Below, one piece after another: positions 15,877 through 22,838 of a stretch of DNA of 64,000 nucleotides. A program made the translations under genes and the position numbers. Each line of letters begins with the position of its first letter. Within the stretch, counting starts at the first letter, position 1. The notes under the pieces were generated by a model, which was not told the origin of the DNA, did no database searches, and saw only the letters and a program-made list of their open reading frames with translations. Source of the DNA: Thermoanaerobaculia bacterium (GTDB taxonomy: Bacteria; Acidobacteriota; Thermoanaerobaculia; Multivoradales; JAIOJS01); contig JAUIDB010000022.1 of the NCBI GenBank assembly GCA_030429235.1, forward strand, positions 1 through 64,000, in the 5' to 3' direction.

Positions 15877-17601
15877 GTGTCCCTGCGAGGGGGGTGGTAC
15901 GGTTGGCTGGTGAATTGCCTCGAGGGTCGAAGTTGGAACCGCGGGACTCGATCGGTGGCCCTTCTGGCTGCGTGTGTCTTCCTGCTGACAACGCTGGGTT
16001 GTCGGAAACTGCTCAGCGGGTACGCGGAAGGGGAGTCGGCTCGTCTGAGCTCCTGGGAGCGCGAGGGGAACGTCGCCGGTCAGGAGCGATTCCTCTTCGA
16101 CGATCTTGGTGGTCTCAATACCCACACGATGGACTCCCATGCTCTGCCCTGGAAGGTGGTCGCCGCCTCGCTGGTGCTCTGGGACACGGCGGAACAGCAG
16201 CGAACTGCGCCGCGAACCGTGGGGGAGATCCTCGGCGACTTCGGTTTCATCGCGCCTCACACGATCGCCAATTGGGCGGGAGCACGGGCGCAGCCAGAGT
16301 TCGACCGACCTCTGGGTCTGGTCGGGGGACAGGTGACCCGGGGAGTGCCGCCGGTGTCGATCGAGGTCGTCAACCTGGGGTGTGCCTCTTGTCACGCCGG
16401 TGTGACGTACGACGCGACGGGCGCCCCTCGGCCCCAGGTCTGGCTGGGTCTGCCCAATACGTCGCTCGATCTGGACCGCTACACTCGAGGAGTCTTCGAG
16501 GCGCTGCGGTTTGCCCTCCAGGATCCGCCCCGGCTCCTGCGGGAGGTGGATCGGCTCTTTCCGGAAATCACCTCCCGGGAACGGGTTTCTCTCGAACGCT
16601 ACGTCGTGCCCCGGTCCACACGCCGGATCGCGCAGCTCGACGAACTCGGAGCGCCGACGGTGTTTCCCGGCGGTTCGCCCGGAGTGACCAACGGGGTCGG
16701 GGCGCTGAAGTCGGAGCTGGGCCTCCTCGATCCCAAGGTGCGAGCCGACGAGTTCGGGTTCACCTCGATTCCCGACCTGGCCCATCGGTCGCTGAGGAGT
16801 TCTCTGCTGGTCGACGGAGCGTACGCCCCCCGCGGACGCGAGCGGTTCGTCGAGATCTTGGCGGCGGAACTCGCTCCCGAGCGAGCCGAGATCCTCGCTC
16901 CCATCGCAGCCTTCTTCACCGTGCCGACCATGGGGGTGGCGCCCGGCGAAGTTCCGGCGGCCGTCGAGTCGATGGTGGAGATCCTCGAGTTCCTGGCCGA
17001 CTACGAGCCCCCTGCCTTCCCAGGACCGATCGATCTGGTGGCGGCCGAGCGCGGGTCCTCGACCTATGCTGCGCGCTGTGCCGAGTGCCACGGTCGCTAC
17101 AGTCCTGGGGTCGAGGACGTCCGACTGCTGAGCTTTCCGAATCGTCTCTCGCCGCAGGAGGAGATGGGGACCGATCCCTTGCGCTGGCAGGCGATCGATC
17201 GGGCTCTGGTCGACGCCATCGATACTTCGAAGTACGGAGGTCACCTCGCGGCCACCACCACCGGTGGCTACGTCGGAACGCTACTGTCGGGAGTCTGGGC
17301 TACCGCTCCGTACCTCCACAACGGTTCGGTGCCGACCTTGTGGCACGTCCTGTTCCCCCAAGCCAGGCCCGAGCGGTTCGAGGTCGGCGGTCACGCTCTC
17401 GACTTCCGGTACGTGGGCGTGGCCCTGGCTCGGGAGGTCGAGGGAACCCTACGCTACGACGCGGCCTACCGGCCCTGGTCGACGCCCCAGATCTACGACA
17501 CCACCCAACCGGGACGATCGAATCGTGGCCACGAGAAGGAGTTCGTCGAACTCAGCGTGGCCGAGCGTCTAGAGCTGATCGAGTATTTGAAGCTGCTGTA
17601 G
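15877..17601 (+). CDS. Di-heme cytochrome c-type lipoprotein
   Basis: Two heme c motifs are seen: CASCH (169-173) and CAECH (401-405). A hydrophobic ALLAACVFLLTTLGC ending in a lipobox cysteine (residue 42) suggests membrane attachment. Around the second heme, GYVGTLLSGVWATAPYLHNG and SVPTLWHVL match the C-terminal domain of di-heme cytochrome c peroxidase/MauG-like and thiol-oxidase-like proteins, whose A(P)YLHNGSxPTLxxLL phrase is diagnostic. It would transfer electrons or oxidise a substrate in the periplasm. Start is uncertain: GTG 15877 or GTG 15910; neither has a good ribosome binding site, and the lipoprotein signal fits the later one better. Confidence 0.8.
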   Translation: MSLRGGWYGWLVNCLEGRSWNRGTRSVALLAACVFLLTTLGCRKLLSGYAEGESARLSSWEREGNVAGQERFLFDDLGGLNTHTMDSHALPWKVVAASLVLWDTAEQQRTAPRTVGEILGDFGFIAPHTIANWAGARAQPEFDRPLGLVGGQVTRGVPPVSIEVVNLGCASCHAGVTYDATGAPRPQVWLGLPNTSLDLDRYTRGVFEALRFALQDPPRLLREVDRLFPEITSRERVSLERYVVPRSTRRIAQLDELGAPTVFPGGSPGVTNGVGALKSELGLLDPKVRADEFGFTSIPDLAHRSLRSSLLVDGAYAPRGRERFVEILAAELAPERAEILAPIAAFFTVPTMGVAPGEVPAAVESMVEILEFLADYEPPAFPGPIDLVAAERGSSTYAARCAECHGRYSPGVEDVRLLSFPNRLSPQEEMGTDPLRWQAIDRALVDAIDTSKYGGHLAATTTGGYVGTLLSGVWATAPYLHNGSVPTLWHVLFPQARPERFEVGGHALDFRYVGVALAREVEGTLRYDAAYRPWSTPQIYDTTQPGRSNRGHEKEFVELSVAERLELIEYLKLL

Positions 17602-17610
17602 GGAGGCGGG

Positions 17611-18621
17611 CTAGACCAGCAACTCCTCGGCGGGCAGCCGTCGACTGGTGGGGATCTCGGTGCGCACCGGACCGATCCGAAACAGGTTGATCGGCTCCCG
17701 ACCCGGGGGAAGAAGCCCCTGCTGACGTAGGGCCTCGCGCCCCTCGGCTGAGTCCGCCGTGGCCGACATCGGACAGGCGGCGAGGCCGAGGCTCGAGACC
17801 TCGAGCCAGAATCGGTAGAGACGGCGGCCCGAGACGAGCGGATCCTGTCCTTCGGGCGCGTGCAGCACGGCGACCGCCGTGGCGGACCGTACCGCCCCGG
17901 CTTCGCTGGCCAGGCTCGGTCCGAGTCCCAGCGCCTTGAGGCCTCGGAAGGTGGTGGGGTGGAAGACCCACTGCATCAGGCCCCGCTCGAACCACGATAG
18001 ATCCATGCAGTCGGTGGTCAGGCCATCCCGGGACCAGGCTCGGTGGCGGGGCGAGAAGCGGAGCCATTCGTACAGCTCGCGGTGGTAGTCCCGGTGGCGG
18101 AGGAAGGACCAGATGCAACGATCGTGAAGGCGGGCCACGGCCGCCAGACCGGCGGGTTCGGTGACGGCCACGATGTCGTCGGAACTCGTCAGCTGCTTCT
18201 CGAGCCGGTTTCTCTCCTCGTCGGTGACTTCGGCGAAGTTGCCGCGCCAGGTTCGCCGTCGGGGGACCCAGTGCGCCAGGGGGTCGGGCGGCTCCGAGAA
18301 CGGAACGATCTGCCCATCGGCCACCTTGAGGAGCTCACCCTCGCTGGCTGGCTGGCGCTCGGTCGCGGCCCGCTGCCGCAGTTGGAGGCAATAGCCACGG
18401 GAGGACAGAGCGAGGACCATTCCTTCCAGGGCAGCTCCCAGGCTGATGCGACCGTCGCGGTTGTGAGGATCGGCGACCGGCAGACGACGCTCCGGGTCTT
18501 CGAACAGCGTGACCCGATCCTTCGAGAACCGCCAGCGGGCGGGCTGGGTGTTGTGCGCACTCGGGGCCCGGCCGACGGCGGCCACGATGGCCAGCTGTTC
18601 GTCGCGCGGTAGGTCGATCAC
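17611..18621 (-). CDS. Nitroreductase-fold flavoprotein of the Acg type
   Basis: The 336-aa protein opens with VGRAPSAHNTQPARWRF (about 16-32), the phosphate-clamping motif of Acg-family FMN oxidoreductases, followed by RISLGAALEGMVLAL (about 58-72). The C-terminal part has GLAACPMSATAD, near the second FMN contact. Acg proteins bind FMN but often lack classical nitroreductase activity; dehydrogenation of a peptide-like substrate is another known role of this fold. The GTG start (18619-18621) overlaps the preceding gene's stop as GTGA, so it is translationally coupled to the GNAT gene. It is the last gene of a five-gene set with an E1-like enzyme and two acyltransferases. Confidence 0.8.
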   Translation of the reverse strand: MIDLPRDEQLAIVAAVGRAPSAHNTQPARWRFSKDRVTLFEDPERRLPVADPHNRDGRISLGAALEGMVLALSSRGYCLQLRQRAATERQPASEGELLKVADGQIVPFSEPPDPLAHWVPRRRTWRGNFAEVTDEERNRLEKQLTSSDDIVAVTEPAGLAAVARLHDRCIWSFLRHRDYHRELYEWLRFSPRHRAWSRDGLTTDCMDLSWFERGLMQWVFHPTTFRGLKALGLGPSLASEAGAVRSATAVAVLHAPEGQDPLVSGRRLYRFWLEVSSLGLAACPMSATADSAEGREALRQQGLLPPGREPINLFRIGPVRTEIPTSRRLPAEELLV

Positions 18622-19730
18622 AGCGCCACCAGAGGCTTGCGGTAGAGCCGCAGTCGGTGGAGGGGTTGAGCGCCGAGCTTCTCCATCTGCCGCAGGCTGG
18701 CGGGATTGCCGTCCGCGATCCAGGTGGTTCCGAGGGTGCGATACCCCGCCGAGCGGAGCGCGGTGGTCACGCGATAGAGCATGGCTCCGGCCAGGCCGCG
18801 TCCGTGTTGGGAGCGGCACACCGAGTAGAAGAGGATCACAGCTCGGCGGCGTCGGAACCGATGGCGCAGGAAGTGTACGGGCGTCGAGAGCTTGAACCGC
18901 GAGCCGGTGGCGCGGAGGAACGGGTTGAGGTCGGGGATGCAGACCACGACTCCCACCGGTTCGTCCTCCTGGTAGGCGAGGCAGGCGATCCGTTCGTCGA
19001 TGATCCACAGCATCTCGCTGGCTTGGAAGGCGAACTCCCCTTGACTGAGCGGCACGAACATCGGGTTGTTGGCGAACCCGTCGTTGAGGACCCGACGCAC
19101 GTCCTCCATCTGGGCCTTCAGGCGCCTGCGCCGCATCCGGTCCCAGCGGAGACTGGGACCTTCCAGGAGACGACGCTGCTTCTCGCCGAGCAGGGTTTCG
19201 GGGTCGAAGTCGGTGAGGTCCGTCTCGAAGGTGGTCATCGGAAACCAGGCTTCGTAGCCGTGGGTCTCGAGGAGGGGCGGCAGGTGAGCGGGCCCGAAGG
19301 TCATGTCGGTGTAGGGGGTCGCGTCGAAGCCCTCGGTCACCACTCCTACCTGCTGCATCGCCGTGAAGTTGAAGTTTCCGGCGATCTCGTCGCACCCCTG
19401 CCCTCGGCCCCACGTTTCGACGGCAGCCAGCAGTCGACCGGCCACCTCGCGGTCGTCGATGCAGTCGAAGTGTCCGAAATAGGCACGCCGGAGGTCGTAC
19501 TGACGGTTGGAGGCGGAGTGGAGGTGGGCGGTGATGCGGCCGACGGGATGACCGTCCCGCAGCGCGGTGAAGTAGGTGAAGGAGGTCCCGTCGGAGAACA
19601 GGGGATTCTCGCGACTCAGGTAGCGCTTCAGGTCGGAGCGCATCGGCGCCACGTAGGGCAAAGAGGCGGGATAGGCGGCGAAGGGAACCTCGAAGAAGCT
19701 AGCGAAGTGCCGCTCGCGGAGTTCGATCAT
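18618..19730 (-). CDS. GNAT-fold acyltransferase (370 aa)
   Basis: The C-terminal region has a clear acetyl-CoA-binding motif A, SVCRSQHGRGLAGAMLYRV, followed by GTTWIADGNPASLRQMEKLG, the usual GNAT B region. The N-terminal half (PFAAYPASLPYVAP, then SRENPLFSDG) resembles the double-GNAT architecture of proteins annotated as YghO-like N-acyltransferases, about 370 aa long. Its ATG at 19728-19730 overlaps the stop of the upstream membrane-protein gene (ATGA), and its own stop overlaps the nitroreductase start. The substrate is unknown; the neighbours suggest transfer of an acyl group to an amino acid or peptide intermediate. Confidence 0.78.
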   Translation of the reverse strand: MIELRERHFASFFEVPFAAYPASLPYVAPMRSDLKRYLSRENPLFSDGTSFTYFTALRDGHPVGRITAHLHSASNRQYDLRRAYFGHFDCIDDREVAGRLLAAVETWGRGQGCDEIAGNFNFTAMQQVGVVTEGFDATPYTDMTFGPAHLPPLLETHGYEAWFPMTTFETDLTDFDPETLLGEKQRRLLEGPSLRWDRMRRRRLKAQMEDVRRVLNDGFANNPMFVPLSQGEFAFQASEMLWIIDERIACLAYQEDEPVGVVVCIPDLNPFLRATGSRFKLSTPVHFLRHRFRRRRAVILFYSVCRSQHGRGLAGAMLYRVTTALRSAGYRTLGTTWIADGNPASLRQMEKLGAQPLHRLRLYRKPLVAL

Positions 19731-20944
19731 CAACCCTTCTCCCGGTCGAGGGAGAGGGCGATCTTCTGGACGATCAGTAGATCCTGCTCCCACTCTCGGG
19801 CCGAGGCCACGTCGGGTAGGCTCAGCAGCAGGAAACGACAGGGGGTGCGCGAGACGAGGGTCACCTGGCCCATGCCGTAGGACTCGAGCAGCGCTTCGAG
19901 CTGTTCTACGGCCATGGGGTCGAGGTCGTTCCGCGGCCGCGCCGTTCTGAGTTGGGCCAGGGACCAGACGGGGCGCGCCGCGTCGAAGACCGTAGCCATC
20001 AGCGGACCGTCGAAACCTGCGAGTTCGGAGCCGGACTCGTCGAGTACGAGATGGCGTTCGGCCGCCGGCAGGTCCTTCAGAGATCCCAGCAGATCCTCGA
20101 TACTGTCCAGGCTCGCGCCGACCAGCCAGTGGCGGAGGCCATGTCCTCGCTCGAGACGGGCGAGAGAGTTCAAGCGGTCGATGATCGCGAAGAAGACGAC
20201 GAACCCGAGGGCGAGGGCGCTGGCCTCGACCCAGGTCGTGGCGTCGGCGTCGTCGACCAGCAGACGCATGCTCGCGGCCAGGGCGACCGTGGTCAGCAGC
20301 ATCGCACCAACCTCGCGCACGACAGCTCGTTCGCCGCTTCGGACCAGCCGCACGCAGGTGTAGATGAATAGGAGTCCCCCCAGGCCGCCGAGCCGGAGGT
20401 GGAGCCAGTCGGGGCGGAGTTGGAAGTCCGACAGTGACACCAGGATCGCCAGCACGATGGCGACGGAGAGCCCGTCGATGGTCCCGTTCTCGGCCGGTGA
20501 CAGAGTGTCGCGGTCGCGCCGCAGGACCATCCAGAAGAGCCAGAGGAAGGTCACGATCATGAAGCTGGTGAGACCGCGAAAGAAGTACCAGCGGCCGGCC
20601 TCGCCGACGATCAGATTGGCGCCGAAAACGAGGAGGGAACCGACCAACACGAAGACCTTCAGGGCGAGCGGAGCGTGACGACGCTGCAGGCTTTCGACGA
20701 AGAGGGTCGCCCCCAGCGGCAGGAGGGTGGCCGGGATGAAGGTCAGGACTTTGAGGGGAGCCCCTCCGTAGATCCAGAAGAACCCGCGGATGGCGAACAG
20801 GCTACCGAGACAAAGGAGCAAGAAGAGGAGCTTGGACTCGAGCGGACTGCGCGGTCGCCCCGGACGGCGCAGGGCCAGGAGGTAGATAGCGATCGCCGCC
20901 GCCGCGAGCCAGCTGATGACGACGTCGACGGCGATCGGGGGCAT
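19730..20944 (-). CDS. Polytopic membrane protein with C-terminal cytosolic domain
   Basis: 404 aa with about nine hydrophobic helices between residues 5 and 275, for example VVISWLAAAAIAIYLLAL, LLFLLLCLGSLFAIRGFF, FMIVTFLWLFWMVL and ALALGFVVFFAIIDRL. The final 125 residues are soluble and resemble no catalytic domain I recognise; DSIEDLLGSLKDLPAAERHL suggests a helical regulatory segment. The topology recalls the membrane part of sensor kinases, but no kinase motif is present. Both ends overlap neighbours by ATGA (start in the E1-like gene's stop, stop in the GNAT start), so it is an obligate part of the same unit, perhaps as an anchor or sensor for the enzymes. Confidence 0.7.
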   Translation of the reverse strand: MPPIAVDVVISWLAAAAIAIYLLALRRPGRPRSPLESKLLFLLLCLGSLFAIRGFFWIYGGAPLKVLTFIPATLLPLGATLFVESLQRRHAPLALKVFVLVGSLLVFGANLIVGEAGRWYFFRGLTSFMIVTFLWLFWMVLRRDRDTLSPAENGTIDGLSVAIVLAILVSLSDFQLRPDWLHLRLGGLGGLLFIYTCVRLVRSGERAVVREVGAMLLTTVALAASMRLLVDDADATTWVEASALALGFVVFFAIIDRLNSLARLERGHGLRHWLVGASLDSIEDLLGSLKDLPAAERHLVLDESGSELAGFDGPLMATVFDAARPVWSLAQLRTARPRNDLDPMAVEQLEALLESYGMGQVTLVSRTPCRFLLLSLPDVASAREWEQDLLIVQKIALSLDREKG

Positions 20945-21849
20945 CAGGCCGATCCGATCTGTTGGCGGAGGAAACGACGCACGAGGAACCCGAGAGCCGC
21001 GGCGACGAGTGGATTGCGGGGTCGTTCGACCCGGGCCGTCCAGGGATTGAAGAAGTAACCACGGTAGTCGGTTCCCGAGCCCCGGCCGAGGAGTCGATTG
21101 ATCGCCTCGAACGCCATCAGGTTGCCAGTGGTGATGACCATGGGGGCAAAGGACATCCGGGGCCTCTGGCCGCTGACCATTTCGACCGCGATGTCGAGGT
21201 GGATGTGGTGTCGCGACTGCGAGTGGGTCATCACGTACTCGAGCTCCCGGAGGGAGCACTGGCTGATCTCCTCCTCGTCGAGCTCGCTCCACGGTCGACC
21301 GACGGTGGGGAAGCGCAGCCTCTCCTCAGGCCGGGGATCCCGCGGCCGCACCACCGTGACCGAGGGCAGCGGAGAGGTGTAGGCATCGATCACTGTCGCA
21401 CCGTGGACGGCGGCGCGGCGGTAGAGGTGAATCCCGCGGGGGATGTCGTCCATGCCGTTGATCACGATATCGGTCGTGGCCAGAATGGTGTCCAGCTCGT
21501 CGACCCATCTGCCGTCGTAGGTTGTCACCTCGATGCCCGGATGGATCTGGCGGATCTGCTCGACCGTGGCGTCGACCTTGTTGCTCCCGACGGTGGTGAG
21601 GTCGGCGAAGAGTTGCCGGTTGAGGTTGGACACCTCGAAGTGGTCGATGTCGGCCAGGGTCACGTGGCCGAGGCCCGCGCGGACCAACGACATGAGGCAC
21701 GCCCCGCCCATGCCCCCCACTCCGCAGACGAAGACGTGGCCGCGCCGAATCCGCTCCTGCTCGGCCGCATCGACGAAGCCGAGGTTGCGGCCGATGAACC
21801 GGTCGTAGGTGAACGGCTCAGGAGGGGAGGAGGGTTCGGTATGGCTCAT
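20944..21849 (-). CDS. E1-like ThiF/MoeB/HesA adenylating enzyme
   Basis: 301 aa with one ThiF domain. Seen: nucleotide loop GVGGMGGACL (residues 43-52), acidic pair and arginine finger ADIDHFEVSNLNRQLF (R78), K91 in GSNKVDATV and the metal-binding aspartates in INGMDD. These residues activate a C-terminal glycine or carboxylate by adenylation. The CxxC zinc pairs of MoeB and ThiF are absent, and I do not see a clear conserved catalytic cysteine (candidates: DEEEISQCSL, CLMSLV). A positively charged C-terminal helix (GFLVRRFLRQQI) could associate with membranes. No ubiquitin-like protein, JAB peptidase or YcaO is encoded nearby, so the substrate is not obvious. Confidence 0.88.
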   Translation of the reverse strand: MSHTEPSSPPEPFTYDRFIGRNLGFVDAAEQERIRRGHVFVCGVGGMGGACLMSLVRAGLGHVTLADIDHFEVSNLNRQLFADLTTVGSNKVDATVEQIRQIHPGIEVTTYDGRWVDELDTILATTDIVINGMDDIPRGIHLYRRAAVHGATVIDAYTSPLPSVTVVRPRDPRPEERLRFPTVGRPWSELDEEEISQCSLRELEYVMTHSQSRHHIHLDIAVEMVSGQRPRMSFAPMVITTGNLMAFEAINRLLGRGSGTDYRGYFFNPWTARVERPRNPLVAAALGFLVRRFLRQQIGSA

Positions 21850-21861
21850 CGAGACTTGTTC

Positions 21862-22800
21862 TCACCGGGGTCGAAGTTCGTTCAGTGGCTGATTGGGCGT
21901 CAGCCAGTGGAGGACGGGAAGCAGGGTGGAACTGATCGTGACGAAAAGAACCTGGTACAGCACGGCGGGGAGCGAGGCTCTAGGAACCGACTTCAAAAGG
22001 TACCGCCGAGCGACTCCGAGGTTGACCTGGGCGAGTTGGAGAAAATCGTCTCCCCGTTGGTAGTCGAGGTTGTCGGCGCACAGTTGGTTGAAGACCTCGT
22101 TGCGGTGTTTCGGGGCATCCTCGAAGGTCTTTTTAAGGTGGTCCGAGCCTCCGGTGTAGGCGTTGGTGATCACGAAGCGTTCGGGATCGAACCCGGCGTC
22201 CTCGCCGACACCGAAGACGGCCCGGTGTTTGGTCATGATTTCGCGCGCCAGCGCCAGGTGGTCGAAGGTTCGCCGCGCTTCGGGGTGGGGAGTGGGAAAG
22301 ACCGCGGCAAAACTGTCGGCGACCATGCCGACGATGGCGGGAACCTGGGTCACGTTGCTGATCCAGAGGGGCCGCAGCTGATTGCGAAAAAAGAGCAGCA
22401 TGCAGGTCAGTCCGTAGAGGACCCAGGACATCCCCCGGCTGCGTTGCCCGGGGTCCACCATGACCAGCCCCAGGTGGAGCACAGAAGCCGGTCGGCCCCG
22501 CAGAAGAACGTCCATGTACGACAGCGCGTTGAATGCAACGGGACGGTTCTCGGTGCGGTCGTAGAGTACGGTGATGACGGCATGCTCGAGCCGTTCCTGG
22601 TCGCCGGTGAGCACTCCGTAGTCGAGTTCTCCCTGCGGTAGGACCGAGTGGGCCACCTGCCGCAGGTCGGCGAGGAGTTCGTCGATCTCGGCCGGTTGCA
22701 TCCAGCGCCCGGGGCGTTCGACGATGCGGGTACGGATACCCGGCGACGTGACGAGGCTCAGGTCGAGGAATTGGGCGGCCAGCTTCCAGGGGCGGAGCAC
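21862..22800 (-). CDS. GNAT-like acyltransferase (312 aa)
   Basis: LHLGLVMVDPGQRSRGMSWV (about residues 107-126) has the strand and the Q/RxxGxG/A-like loop of GNAT motif A in a variant form. N-terminal sequence (RTRIVERPGRWMQPAEIDEL) and C-terminal hydrophobic helix (AVLYQVLFVTISSTLLPVL) do not match common acetyltransferases; the length and architecture recall long-chain N-acyl amino acid synthase-type enzymes, which is an inference. Start is GTG 22798-22800; TACGAT lies 5 nt upstream, so a transcript may begin here. The E1-like gene follows after 12 nt. Confidence 0.6.
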   Translation of the reverse strand: MLRPWKLAAQFLDLSLVTSPGIRTRIVERPGRWMQPAEIDELLADLRQVAHSVLPQGELDYGVLTGDQERLEHAVITVLYDRTENRPVAFNALSYMDVLLRGRPASVLHLGLVMVDPGQRSRGMSWVLYGLTCMLLFFRNQLRPLWISNVTQVPAIVGMVADSFAAVFPTPHPEARRTFDHLALAREIMTKHRAVFGVGEDAGFDPERFVITNAYTGGSDHLKKTFEDAPKHRNEVFNQLCADNLDYQRGDDFLQLAQVNLGVARRYLLKSVPRASLPAVLYQVLFVTISSTLLPVLHWLTPNQPLNELRPR

Positions 22801-22838
22801 GGCTCATCGTACCGGCTCCGAGTTTGGGATCCAAGCGG

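Noticed and set aside
17611-22800. Azole-type RiPP cluster or bacterial ubiquitin-like conjugation system
   Set aside because: There is no YcaO, no precursor peptide, no ubiquitin-like protein and no JAB peptidase; I keep only the weaker statement of an unknown activation/acylation pathway.
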